From NCBI GenBank assembly GCA_004558115.1, contig SFDT01000026.1, positions 1 to 41,755 of the forward strand: a stretch of DNA of 41,755 nucleotides. The letters are read 5' to 3'. Below the pieces are notes generated by a model. The model was given only the letters and a program-made list of their open reading frames with translations. It searched no databases and was not told where the DNA came from. Within the stretch, counting starts at the first letter, position 1. Every line of letters starts with the position of its first letter. Of this stretch, positions 1 to 7,565 are shown in pieces. This DNA comes from Clostridiales bacterium. Lineage in GTDB: Bacteria > Bacillota > Clostridia > Oscillospirales > Oscillospiraceae. Position numbers and translations under genes: made by a program.

Positions 1-81
1 GGGGGAAACCCTTTCGGCTGGGTTTCCCCCTGGACCCCTTTCCTGAACGACCAGAAGGAAGGGGCTGCGGCCCCTTCCTTT
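1..81. terminator. two GC-rich hairpins at the window edge
   Basis: Two perfect inverted repeats. The first has arms 1-11 and 20-30 (GGGGGAAACCC / GGGTTTCCCCC). The second has arms 55-65 and 70-80 (AAGGAAGGGGC / GCCCCTTCCTT) with a TGCG loop. Neither is followed by a real T-run, so they may be the 3' end of a gene left of the window, mRNA-stabilising stems, or members of a dispersed repeat family. Confidence 0.5.
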
Positions 82-257
82 GGAATCCATCCCCGGAGCG
101 GCAGCGGAAAGAGAAGCAGGGCGTGTCGACAAGTACCCTGAAATTTGCGGAAGCGTCACAGCTTGCGGCATAAGTGTAATTCGATAAGAGCGTTTCAGCG
201 TACTCGGATGAGACCCGGCGGGTTTTATCCGGTCGTGGCCAACAACCGTCCGCATCC

Positions 258-380
258 CCAAACTTGCCCGAACGGGCAAGTTTGGACGAAACGGCTTTTT
301 CTTCCACCGTGCACGGCGCATTCTTTTTCGCCAAGACGAAAAAGAATGGGGGGTGCATTTTCCCCCGTATGTTGCGGGGG
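258..380 (+). repeat. three tandem hairpins in the argB leader
   Basis: The region 1-407 holds no convincing gene. Immediately before argB lie three perfect stems in a row: arms 258-269 / 274-285 with a GAAC loop, arms 319-330 / 337-348 with a CCAAGA loop, and arms 362-367 / 375-380 with a 7-nt loop. The last ends just before the ribosome site. None has a terminator T-run directly after it. They could form a 5'-UTR control or processing element, or be copies of a dispersed palindromic repeat. I found no clear promoter or ArgR-box palindrome upstream. Confidence 0.6.
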
Positions 381-407
381 CGACTCAACAAAAAAGGAGC
401 GATCCCA

Positions 408-1262
408 ATGGCATCTCATGCCCAGCAGGCCAAAACTCTGGTGGAGGCCCTGCCCTATATCCAAAAATTCACCGGCAAGACCATCGTGGTGAAATACGGC
501 GGCAACGCCATGATCTCCGAGGAGCTGCGCAAGGCCGTCATGAGCGACATCATCCTGCTGAGCCTGGTGGGCATCCGGGTGGTGGTGGTCCATGGCGGCG
601 GCCCGGAGATCAGCGACATGCTGAAAAAAATCGGCCACGAGTCCAAATTCGTGGACGGCCTGCGCTATACGGACGAGACCACCATGGACATCGTCCAGTC
701 CATCCTGTGCGGCAAGGTGAACAAAAACCTGGTGGCCCAGCTGAACCGGCTGGGAGGCCAGGCCATCGGCCTTTGCGGCATGGACGGCCAGCTGTTCCAG
801 GCGGAGTGCCTGGACGAGAAGTACGGCCTGGTGGGCAAGATCACCGGCGTGAATCCCGAGCCGGTGGAAAACGCCCTCATGACGGGCTACATCCCCGTGG
901 TCGCCACCGTGGCCCAGGGGGCCGACACCGCCTATAACATCAACGCCGATACCGCCGCCGCCAAGCTGGCGGAGGCCCTGCACGCCGAAAAGTTGATCCT
1001 GCTGACGGATGTCCGGGGCCTTCTGCGGGACCCCCATGACGAGGACACCCTCATCCACGTGCTCCACACCTACGAGGTGCCGGCACTGGTGGCCCAGGGG
1101 GTCATCTCCGGCGGCATGATCCCCAAGATGCAGTGCTGCGTGGACGCCATCGCCGGCGGCGTGGAGCGGGTCCACATCCTGGACGGCCGCATCCCCCACT
1201 CCATTTTGATCGAGCTGTTGTCGGACGAAGGCATCGGCACCATGCTGAAAAGAGAGGACTGA
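408..1262 (+). CDS. argB: acetylglutamate kinase
   Basis: Phosphorylates N-acetyl-L-glutamate with ATP, the second step of arginine synthesis, in the cytosol. The 284-aa product has the amino-acid-kinase fold: KYGGN at 29-33, the glycine loop HGGGPEI at 62-68, the acetylglutamate-site stretch NINADTAA at 178-185 and SGGMIPK near the C-terminus. The helix before the kinase core (residues 6-22) is the extra N-terminal helix found in arginine-inhibited hexameric forms, so feedback inhibition by arginine is likely. The ATG at 408 is chosen because AAAAAAGGAGCG lies just upstream; an in-frame start at 264 would run through the hairpin leader. argD follows 6 bp later. Confidence 0.96.
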   Translation: MASHAQQAKTLVEALPYIQKFTGKTIVVKYGGNAMISEELRKAVMSDIILLSLVGIRVVVVHGGGPEISDMLKKIGHESKFVDGLRYTDETTMDIVQSILCGKVNKNLVAQLNRLGGQAIGLCGMDGQLFQAECLDEKYGLVGKITGVNPEPVENALMTGYIPVVATVAQGADTAYNINADTAAAKLAEALHAEKLILLTDVRGLLRDPHDEDTLIHVLHTYEVPALVAQGVISGGMIPKMQCCVDAIAGGVERVHILDGRIPHSILIELLSDEGIGTMLKRED

Positions 1263-1268
1263 ATCCAT

Positions 1269-2447
1269 ATGACTTCCCAGGAATTGAAGGCCCTGACAGG
1301 CCAGTACATCATGAATACCTACGGCCGCTTCCCCGTGGCCATCGACCACGGCCAGGGTGCCCGGCTGTATGACCCCGAGGGCAACGAGTACATCGACTTC
1401 ACCAGCGGCATCGGCGTCACGGACCTGGGCTACGGCTACCAGCCCTGGGCGGACGCCGTGGCGGCCCAGGCCAAGAAGCTCAGCCACGTGTCCAACCTGT
1501 TTTACACGGAGCCGCCCGCCCTTCTGGCCAAGACCCTGTGTGAGCGCACCGGCGAGAGCTGCGTGTTCTTCGCCAACGGCGGCGGCGAGGCCAACGAGGG
1601 CATGATCAAGCTGGCGAGAAAGTACAGCTTTGACAAGTACGGCAAGGGCCGCGCCGCCATTATCACCCTGAACAACTCCTTCCACGGCCGCACCATCACC
1701 ACCCTCATGGCCACCGGCCAGGAGGTGTTCCACAACTATTTCTTCCCCTTCACCGAGGGCTTCCGCTACGCCGACGCCAACGACCTTGCTTCCCTGGAGG
1801 CAGCCGCAGGCGATGATGTCTGCGCCGTCATGGTGGAGCTGGTCCAGGGCGAGGGCGGCGTGCTGCCCCTGGACAAGGAATACGTCCAGGCCGTGGCCAA
1901 GCTGTGCGCCCAGCGGGACTGGCTGCTGCTGGTGGACGAGGTCCAGACCGGCGTGGGCCGCACCGGCTCCCTGTTTGCCTTCCAGCAGTACGGCGTGCTG
2001 CCGGATGTGGTGTCCTTCGCCAAGGGCATCGCCGGCGGCCTGCCCATGAGCGGCATCCTGGCCAGCGAGAAGTGCCGCAATGTGCTGGGGCCCGGCACCC
2101 ACGCCACCACGTTTGGCGCCAACCCCGTCTGCGCCGCCGCGGGCCTGGTGGTCCAGGAGACGCTGACGGACGCGTTTTTGGAGGAGGTCAAGGCCAAGGG
2201 CGCCTATCTGCGCCAGCAGATCGAGGCGCTGGACCTGCCCTGCTTCGGAAAGACCCGGGGGCTGGGCCTCATGATCGGCATCGAGGTCAAAGAGGGCTAC
2301 AACAAGGGCGACATCGCCGCCAAGCTCATTGAAAACGGCTTGCTGGTCCTCACCGCCGGCCCCGGCATGCGGCTGCTGCCGCCGCTGGTCATCACCAAGG
2401 AGGAGATGGACCAGGGCCTGGCCATCATGAAAAAGGCTTTGGGTTGA
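1269..2447 (+). CDS. argD: acetylornithine aminotransferase
   Basis: PLP enzyme that transaminates N-acetylglutamate semialdehyde to N-acetylornithine, using glutamate. The 392-aa protein is a class-III aminotransferase: phosphate-binding region FFANGGGEANEG at 100-111 (the usual NSGAEANE reads NGGGEANE here), NSFHGRT at 136-142, cofactor-ring Asp in LLVDEVQTG at 220-228, and the Schiff-base lysine K252 in SFAKGIAGGLP. It starts 6 bp after argB and is clearly in the same operon. Related aminotransferases of lysine or succinylornithine pathways cannot be excluded by sequence alone, but the neighbours argB and argF make ArgD the likely role. Confidence 0.94.
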   Translation: MTSQELKALTGQYIMNTYGRFPVAIDHGQGARLYDPEGNEYIDFTSGIGVTDLGYGYQPWADAVAAQAKKLSHVSNLFYTEPPALLAKTLCERTGESCVFFANGGGEANEGMIKLARKYSFDKYGKGRAAIITLNNSFHGRTITTLMATGQEVFHNYFFPFTEGFRYADANDLASLEAAAGDDVCAVMVELVQGEGGVLPLDKEYVQAVAKLCAQRDWLLLVDEVQTGVGRTGSLFAFQQYGVLPDVVSFAKGIAGGLPMSGILASEKCRNVLGPGTHATTFGANPVCAAAGLVVQETLTDAFLEEVKAKGAYLRQQIEALDLPCFGKTRGLGLMIGIEVKEGYNKGDIAAKLIENGLLVLTAGPGMRLLPPLVITKEEMDQGLAIMKKALG

Positions 2448-2484
2448 TTTTTTTGAACCGCGCCGCACCGGTGGGCGCACACTA

Positions 2485-2544
2485 CCATAACTTTCACAAT
2501 CACAATTACATTCACATTTACCATTACATTTACAGTGACACTTA
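2485..2544. repeat. degenerate hexanucleotide array upstream of argF
   Basis: Ten consecutive 6-bp units on the plus strand fit the loose consensus CAWTYA: CCATAA, CTTTCA, CAATCA, CAATTA, CATTCA, CATTTA, CCATTA, CATTTA, CAGTGA, CACTTA. The tract is almost free of G on this strand, in sharp contrast to the GC-rich genes either side. It sits in the 5' untranslated stretch between argD and argF and would be an unstructured, C/A/U-rich RNA. No function is known to me. Confidence 0.75.
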
Positions 2545-2554
2545 CACGCGTTCA

Positions 2555-2576
2555 TGTTGCACGCGAACGTGCAACA
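2555..2576 (+). other. hairpin before argF
   Basis: Perfect inverted repeat, arms 2555-2563 and 2568-2576 (TGTTGCACG / CGTGCAACA), closed by a CGAA loop. It ends 15 nt before the argF ribosome site and has no T-run. It directly follows the hexanucleotide array. It could be an mRNA processing or stability element separating argD from argF. Confidence 0.6.
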
Positions 2577-2603
2577 AATCCAACGAACAGTGAGGACATG
2601 CCA

Positions 2604-3587
2604 ATGGAAAACCACACCCATTTTTTAAAGCTCCTGGATTTCACCCCCGCTGAGATCCAGCAGTTCCTGGACACCGCCGCCGACCTGAAGGCCAAGAAGA
2701 AGGCCGGCATCCCCCACCGCTACCTGGAGGGTAAGAACGTGGCCCTCATCTTCGAGAAGACCTCCACCCGCACCCGCTGCTCCTTCGAGGTGGCCGCCCA
2801 GGATCTGGGCATGGGTTCCACCTACCTGGGCCCCACCGGCAGCCAGATCGGCGTGAAGGAATCCATCGCCGACACCGCCCGGGTGCTGGGCCGGATGTTT
2901 GACGGTATCGAGTACCGGGGCTTCGGCCAGAATAAAGTGGAGGAGCTGGCGAAGTACGCCGGCGTCCCCGTGTTCAACGGCCTGACCAACGAGTTCCATC
3001 CCACCCAGATCCTGGCGGACTTTTTGACCATTCAGGAGCACTTCGGAAAGCTCCGGGGCGTGAAGCTGGTGTATCTGGGCGACGCCCGGTACAACATGGG
3101 CAACAGCCTCATGGTGGGCTGCGCCAAGATGGGCATGCACTTCGTGGCCTGCGCTCCCAAGGCCTACATGCCCGACCAGGCGCTCATCGACACCTGCCAG
3201 GCCATCGCCGCCGGGACCGGCGCCGTGCTGGAGTTTATCGAGGACCCCATGGAGGCCACGAAGAACGCCGATGTGCTGTACACCGATGTGTGGGTGTCCA
3301 TGGGCGAGCCGGTGGAGGTCTGGGCGGAGCGTATCGCGGCTCTGGGCCCCTACCAGGTGACGAAGGCCCTCATGGACAACGCCGGCCCCCAGTGCCGCTT
3401 CATGCACTGCCTGCCCGCCTATCACGACCACAAGACGAAGGTGGGCAAGGAGATGGGCGAAAAGTTCGGCCGGGATGCCATGGAGGTCACTGACGAGGTG
3501 TTCGAGAGCCCCCAGTCCATCGTCTTCGACGAGGCGGAAAACCGGATGCACACCATCAAGGCCGTCATGTACGAGCTGATGAAGTGA
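2604..3587 (+). CDS. argF: ornithine carbamoyltransferase
   Basis: Joins carbamoyl phosphate and ornithine to make citrulline. The 327-aa protein carries the carbamoyl-phosphate loop STRTR at 54-58, HPTQ at 132-135 and the ornithine-site HCLPA at 268-272, and is of normal length. The ATG at 2604 is preferred over the in-frame ATG at 2598 because GAGG at 2592-2595 is 8 nt from it. It is separated from argD by 156 bp with an odd repeat and hairpin, so it may be translated or controlled apart from argBD. A strong terminator follows. The gene could act in synthesis or in catabolism; linkage to argBD favours synthesis. Confidence 0.95.
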   Translation: MENHTHFLKLLDFTPAEIQQFLDTAADLKAKKKAGIPHRYLEGKNVALIFEKTSTRTRCSFEVAAQDLGMGSTYLGPTGSQIGVKESIADTARVLGRMFDGIEYRGFGQNKVEELAKYAGVPVFNGLTNEFHPTQILADFLTIQEHFGKLRGVKLVYLGDARYNMGNSLMVGCAKMGMHFVACAPKAYMPDQALIDTCQAIAAGTGAVLEFIEDPMEATKNADVLYTDVWVSMGEPVEVWAERIAALGPYQVTKALMDNAGPQCRFMHCLPAYHDHKTKVGKEMGEKFGRDAMEVTDEVFESPQSIVFDEAENRMHTIKAVMYELMK

Positions 3588-3594
3588 AAACAAA

Positions 3595-3630
3595 CACTCC
3601 CGTGAACATCCGTTCGCGGGAGTGCTTTTT
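3595..3630 (+). terminator. terminator after argF
   Basis: Stem 3595-3607 / 3612-3624 (13 bp with one G-T pair, loop ATCC) followed by TTTTT at 3626-3630. It ends the arg operon. Confidence 0.9.
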
Positions 3631-3690
3631 GCCTGCTGTTGTGCGCTATTACTAAATTTTCGCAGAGAAATTTGACGAAATAAAAGCAGC

Positions 3691-3719
3691 TTGACAGTTT
3701 GCCGCCGGATACATACAAT
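3691..3719 (+). promoter_or_regulatory. malQ promoter
   Basis: TTGACA at 3691-3696, exactly 17 bp, then TACAAT at 3714-3719. It is a near-consensus sigma-A promoter located 38 bp before the malQ start. Confidence 0.85.
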
Positions 3720-3757
3720 AATACCGTCAACTTTTGGAAATGAAAGAGGTTTTGTAC

Positions 3758-5230
3758 ATGGAACGTTCCGCCGGCATTTTGCTGCCGATCTTTTCCCTGC
3801 CGGGGCCCTACGGCGTCGGCACCCTGGGCGCGGAAGCCCGGGCCTTCGCGGACTTTCTCCACGCCGCCGGGCAGCGCTGGTGGCAGATCCTGCCGGTGGG
3901 ACCCACCGGCGGCGGAGAGTCCCCCTATACCAGTGTGTCCACCTTCGCGGGCAATCCGCTGTTCATTGACCCGGCGGCCCTGGCGGCCCAGGGCCTGCTG
4001 ACGGAGGCGGAGCTGAAGGCGGCGGAGCTGCCGGAGGAGGACCGGGTGGATTACGCCGCCCTGCGCCAAAGCCGGGAGGCGCTGCTGCGCAAGGCCTTTT
4101 CCCGCCTGGACGGCGCCCGGGCGCAGACAGTCCGGGACTTTACGGAGCGGAATCCGTGGGTGAGAGAATACGCGCTGTATCGGGCATTGAAGCGCCGCTT
4201 CGGCGAGAGGGCCTGGTATGACTGGCCGGAGGAGGCTCTGCGCCGCCACGAGAGTGACGCCCTGGAGCGCTGGCGGGTGGCGCTGGCGGAGGATGTGGCC
4301 TTCCACGCCTGGGTGCAGCAGGTGTTTTTCGCCCAGTGGGCGGAGCTGAAGGCCTACGTCAACGGCCTGGGCATCCGCATCATCGGCGACCTGCCCATTT
4401 ACGTGTCTCTGGACAGCGCCGACGTCTGGGCGGAGCGGGAGCAGTTCCTGCTGGACAGGGAAGGAAAGCCCAGCAAGGTGGCCGGCGTGCCGCCGGACTA
4501 TTTCTCCGAGGACGGCCAGCTGTGGGGCAATCCCCTGTACGACTGGGCCGCCATGAAGCGGGACGGCTTCGGCTGGTGGATCCGCCGGGTGGAGGGCGCC
4601 GGCAAGCTGTTTGACGCCATCCGCATCGACCACTTCCGGGGCCTGGAGAGCTACTGGGCCGTGCCGGCGGATTCCGAGACCGCCAAGACCGGCCGGTGGG
4701 AGAAGGGGCCGGGCATGGACCTTTTGGGGGTCCTGACCTCCTGGTTCCCCCAGCTCACCTTCATCGCCGAGGACCTGGGCATCCTGACGGACGCCGTCCA
4801 CGACCTGCGCAACGCCTCGGGCCTGCCGGGCATGAAGGTGCTGGAGTTCGCCTTCTCGGGGCCGGACAACGCGTATCTTCCCCACAACTACCCCGCCCAC
4901 TGCATCTGCTACACCGGCACCCACGACAACGACACCGCCGTGGGCTGGTACACCCATGCCACGGAGGCGGAGCGGACCTTTGCCGAGGGCTACCTGGGCG
5001 CCGCCGGGACGGAGGATGTGCGCAAAGCCCTGCTGCGGTGCGGACAGGGCAGCGTGGCGGAGCTGTTTGTGGCCCAGATGCAGGATTACCTGGGCCTTGG
5101 CAGCGAGAGCCGCATCAATGTCCCCGGCGTGGCGGAGGGCAACTGGCGCTGGCGGATGCGCTCCGGCCGGGACAGCGCCGCCCTGGCGGAAGAGATCAAG
5201 ACCCTGACCCACACCTATGGCCGCTGCTGA
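3758..5230 (+). CDS. malQ: 4-alpha-glucanotransferase (amylomaltase)
   Basis: Glycoside hydrolase family 77 enzyme that disproportionates maltodextrins by moving alpha-1,4-glucan segments between chains and releasing glucose. The 490-aa product has the family triad: nucleophile D291 in IRIDHFRG, acid/base E338 in FIAEDLG, and D390 in THDND; GPTGGGESPY at 48-57 is also typical. The ATG at 3758 has AAAGAGG 8 nt upstream; an in-frame ATG at 3734 lacks a ribosome site. It stands alone, with its own near-consensus promoter, so it is probably transcribed strongly. No glycogen or maltose genes are next to it in this window. Confidence 0.95.
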   Translation: MERSAGILLPIFSLPGPYGVGTLGAEARAFADFLHAAGQRWWQILPVGPTGGGESPYTSVSTFAGNPLFIDPAALAAQGLLTEAELKAAELPEEDRVDYAALRQSREALLRKAFSRLDGARAQTVRDFTERNPWVREYALYRALKRRFGERAWYDWPEEALRRHESDALERWRVALAEDVAFHAWVQQVFFAQWAELKAYVNGLGIRIIGDLPIYVSLDSADVWAEREQFLLDREGKPSKVAGVPPDYFSEDGQLWGNPLYDWAAMKRDGFGWWIRRVEGAGKLFDAIRIDHFRGLESYWAVPADSETAKTGRWEKGPGMDLLGVLTSWFPQLTFIAEDLGILTDAVHDLRNASGLPGMKVLEFAFSGPDNAYLPHNYPAHCICYTGTHDNDTAVGWYTHATEAERTFAEGYLGAAGTEDVRKALLRCGQGSVAELFVAQMQDYLGLGSESRINVPGVAEGNWRWRMRSGRDSAALAEEIKTLTHTYGRC

Positions 5231-5233
5231 CCA

Positions 5234-5262
5234 TTGACGGCGGCGCCGGAGTGTGGTATCAT
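5234..5262 (+). promoter_or_regulatory. promoter of the TM1266 / ABC-importer unit
   Basis: TTGACG at 5234-5239, 17 bp, TATCAT at 5257-5262, with an extended -10 (TGG before TATCAT). Predicted transcription start is near 5269, which places about 190 nt of leader before the first gene. Confidence 0.8.
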
Positions 5263-5268
5263 ACGGCT

Positions 5269-5443
5269 GTCCACGGGAAGTGATGCTCTGACCGCCGGAC
5301 CATGCCATACATTCTGTCGTTCTGCCGGTGAGGATGCGTCCCAGCCGAAAGATGAGGAAGACCGGGCGCGGTGTGGCCGCGCCTGCGGATGCTGCGTATT
5401 TGTGTCATCCCCTCTGCCGGACGGCGGAGGGGATGATTTTTTT
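5269..5443 (+). ncRNA. structured leader, candidate riboswitch or attenuator
   Basis: The leader between the promoter and the TM1266-type gene can form: GGGA 5275-5278 with TCCC 5339-5342; CTC 5286-5288 plus ACCG 5291-5294 with CGGT 5326-5329 plus GAG 5330-5332; and a 7-bp GC stem 5365-5371 / 5377-5383. It ends in an intrinsic terminator at 5405-5443. The 3' strand of the domain (5325-5336, CCGGTGAGGATG) can instead pair with the terminator's 5' arm (5406-5420), with a 2-nt bulge and one mismatch. That is the architecture of a transcription-attenuating riboswitch. I do not recognise it as TPP, cobalamin, SAM, T-box or another class I know. Confidence 0.55.
5405..5443 (+). terminator. intrinsic terminator inside the leader
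   Basis: 14-bp stem 5405-5418 / 5423-5436 with one G-T pair and a GGAC loop, then seven T at 5437-5443. It lies between the promoter at 5234 and the gene at 5464, so it must be read through for expression. Confidence 0.9.
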
Positions 5444-5463
5444 GCGGAAGGGAGAGAGAAAGG

Positions 5464-5724
5464 ATGGAGACCCGAGTGGCGGTCCTGGCCATCATCGTTC
5501 GGGAGGGTACTTCCGTGGCGGCGCTGAACGAGCTGCTGCACCAGTACGGAAAGCATATCATCGGCCGTATGGGCGTACCCTACCACCAGCGGGGCGTCAA
5601 CATCATCAGCGTGGCCATGGATGCGCCGGCGGACGTCATTTCCGCCCTGTCGGGGAAGATCGGCCGCCTGCCGGGCATCACCGCCAAGACGGTGTACGCC
5701 CCGGAGGACGCCCTGCGAAACTGA
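5464..5724 (+). CDS. TM1266-family small regulator-like protein
   Basis: 86-aa protein resembling the TM1266 family (iron-only hydrogenase system putative regulator, an ACT / NikR-C-like ferredoxin fold). Features seen: METRVAVLAIIV at the start, a conserved middle HIIGRMGVPYHQRGVNIIS, and an end rich in small residues. Members are thought to bind a small ligand or metal; the real role is unknown. It has no DNA-binding domain. It lies directly after the leader terminator and heads an operon with a substrate-binding protein, permease and ATPase, so it may sense or handle the imported compound. The ATG at 5464 has GGAAGGGAGAG upstream. Hydrogenase genes are not in this window. Confidence 0.8.
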   Translation: METRVAVLAIIVREGTSVAALNELLHQYGKHIIGRMGVPYHQRGVNIISVAMDAPADVISALSGKIGRLPGITAKTVYAPEDALRN

Positions 5725-5751
5725 ACTAATTTGGAAAAGAGGAAACAAAAC

Positions 5752-6777
5752 ATGAAACTGCTGAAAAAAACCGCCTGCGCCGTGCTGGCGCTGACCCTGG
5801 CGCTGAGCCTGGCCGCCTGCGGCAAGAAGGCGGAGGAAGCGCCTGTCCAGGAGGCGCCGGAGGCCCCCGCTGAAGAACCCGTTACCACCCGCGTCGCCGC
5901 CCTGAAGGGCCCCACCGCCATGGGCATGGTGAAGCTGATGAGCGATGACCCCCAGTCCGCGGAAGGTCCCCTGTATGCATTCACCCTGGCCGGCGCCGCC
6001 GACGAGGTGACGCCCTCCCTCATCAAGGACGAGCTGGACATGGCCTGCGTCCCCGCCAACCTGGCCTCCGTGCTGTATAACAAGACGGAGGGGGAGATCA
6101 TCACTCTGGCCGTCAACACCCTGGGTGTTATCTATATCGTGGAGAACGGCAACGCCGTGAACTCCATGGCGGACCTGGCGGGCAAGACCATCGTGGCCGC
6201 CGGCAAGGGCAGCACTCCGGAGTACGCCCTGCGCTACCTCCTCACGGAAAACGGCATTGACCCGGACACCGATGTGACCATCGACTGGAAATCCGAGCAC
6301 GCCGAGTGCGTTGCGGCCCTGGCCTCCGGCGCCGCCACCATTGCCCTGCTGCCCCAGCCCTTCGTCACCGTGGCCCAGACCAAGATCGAGAACCTGCGGG
6401 TGGCCCTGGACCTGACGGCGGAGTGGGACGCCCTGGACAATGGCTCCGGCCTCATCACCGGCGTCGTGGTGGCCCGGAAGTCCTTTGTGGAGGAGCATCC
6501 CGCCGCTGTGGCCACCTTCCTCCAGAACTACGCGGGATCCGTGGACTGGGTGAACAGCAACACCGCCGACGCCGCGGCGCTCATCAGTGAGTTCGGCATC
6601 GTGGAGGCCGCCGCCGTGGCGGAAAAGGCCCTGCCCCACTGCAACATCGTCTGCGTCACCGGGGAGGAGATGCGCGCCAAGCTCTCCGGCTATCTCCAGG
6701 TCCTCTTTGACGCGGAGCCCACCTCCGTGGGCGGCAAGCTGCCAGGGGATGATTTCTACTACGACCAGAATGCCTGA
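5752..6777 (+). CDS. ABC transporter substrate-binding lipoprotein (NMT1/TauA type)
   Basis: 341-aa extracellular solute-binding lipoprotein. A signal peptide with lipobox LAAC places the lipidated cysteine at C23, followed by an acidic Ala/Pro/Glu linker to about residue 47. The binding domain starts at TTRVAALKGPTAMGMVKLM and shows the NMT1-like pattern (DMACVPANLASVLYN; GKTIVAAGKGSTPEYALRYL). This superfamily includes thiamine-precursor, sulfonate and related binding proteins; the ligand here is unknown. The start at 5752 is chosen for the signal peptide and the AAGAGG upstream rather than an in-frame ATG at 5731. It is followed by the permease after 17 bp. Confidence 0.88.
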   Translation: MKLLKKTACAVLALTLALSLAACGKKAEEAPVQEAPEAPAEEPVTTRVAALKGPTAMGMVKLMSDDPQSAEGPLYAFTLAGAADEVTPSLIKDELDMACVPANLASVLYNKTEGEIITLAVNTLGVIYIVENGNAVNSMADLAGKTIVAAGKGSTPEYALRYLLTENGIDPDTDVTIDWKSEHAECVAALASGAATIALLPQPFVTVAQTKIENLRVALDLTAEWDALDNGSGLITGVVVARKSFVEEHPAAVATFLQNYAGSVDWVNSNTADAAALISEFGIVEAAAVAEKALPHCNIVCVTGEEMRAKLSGYLQVLFDAEPTSVGGKLPGDDFYYDQNA

Positions 6778-6794
6778 TTTTTAAGGAGCTGCCT

Positions 6795-7565
6795 ATGAAA
6801 AAGAGCACCGCCCAAAATTCCATACGTCCCTGGGCGGTGCTTTTCTGGCTGCTGGTGTGGCAGGGGGCCAGTATGATATTCGCCGCCCTGTGGCCTAACG
6901 GCCACCTGCTGCTGGCGTCCCCTATCTCCGCCGCGGTGCGGCTGGGAGAACTGGCCCGCACCGCCGCCTTCTGGCGGGCGGTGGGAGGGTCCATTGCCCA
7001 TATTTTCGGCGGCTTTCTGGCGGGCTGTACCCTGGCGGCGGTGCTGGCGGCCCTGTCGGCCCGGTGGCGCCTGGTCCGGGAGCTGCTGGCCCCGCTGGCG
7101 GCGGCGGTGAAGGCCGTCCCGGTGGTGTCCTTCATCATCCTGGCCCTGGTGTGGCTGGACAGCCGTTCCCTGCCCCTGTTCATCTCCGCCCTGATGGTGT
7201 TCCCGCCGGTGTACCTGAACGTCCTGGCGGGCATCGCGGCAGCGGACGGCAGGCTGCTGGAGATGGCCAGGGTGTTCCGCGTCCCCCTGGGGCGGCGGCT
7301 GACGGGCATCTACCTGCCCGCCGTCCTGCCCTATTTCCGCTCCGCCGTGTCCCTGGCCCTGGGCCTTTGCTGGAAGGCCGGCGCGGCGGCGGAGGTCATT
7401 GGCCTGCCCGCCGGCACCATCGGCGAGCGGCTGTACACCGCCAAGGTGTACTTCCAGACCCCGGACCTCTTTGCCTGGACGGCAGTCATCGTGGCGGTGT
7501 CGGTGCTGTTTGAGAAGCTGTTTTTGGCGCTGGTGGACGCGCTGGCGGGAAAGGCGGGGCTGTGA
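6795..7565 (+). CDS. ABC transporter permease (BPD_transp_1)
   Basis: 256-aa inner-membrane permease with about six hydrophobic segments, starting with VLFWLLVWQGASMIF. The cytoplasmic coupling (EAA) loop is visible as AAADGRLLEMARVFRVPLGR followed by LP, as in the TauC/SsuC/ThiX group. It forms the channel for the neighbouring binding protein and ATPase. The stop codon overlaps the ATPase start (TGATG), a sign of coupled translation. The ribosome site AAGGAG precedes the ATG. Confidence 0.9.
   Translation: MKKSTAQNSIRPWAVLFWLLVWQGASMIFAALWPNGHLLLASPISAAVRLGELARTAAFWRAVGGSIAHIFGGFLAGCTLAAVLAALSARWRLVRELLAPLAAAVKAVPVVSFIILALVWLDSRSLPLFISALMVFPPVYLNVLAGIAAADGRLLEMARVFRVPLGRRLTGIYLPAVLPYFRSAVSLALGLCWKAGAAAEVIGLPAGTIGERLYTAKVYFQTPDLFAWTAVIVAVSVLFEKLFLALVDALAGKAGL

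Noticed and set aside
2491..2532. ArgR operator in the argD-argF gap
   Set aside because: The TTCA-type repeats are direct, not the palindromic TGAAT-N-ATTCA form of ARG boxes.
2485..2544. Cys/Asn/Lys-rich repeat peptide encoded on the minus strand (CKCHCKCNGKCECNCDC)
   Set aside because: It is only the translation of the hexanucleotide array inside an antisense frame; no start or ribosome site belongs to it.
225..2621. 798-codon open frame on the minus strand over argB-argD
   Set aside because: It is antisense to well-supported arg genes, has no ribosome site or family resemblance, and is the expected stop-poor shadow of GC-rich codons.
5269..5443. Leader as a TPP, cobalamin, SAM or T-box element
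   Set aside because: The invariant boxes of these classes (for example CUGAGA with the ACCUGAUC region, or the T-box AGGGUGG) are not present.
3422..6639. Long minus-strand frames over malQ and the ABC operon
   Set aside because: No family features; the plus-strand genes have full catalytic motifs and ribosome sites.
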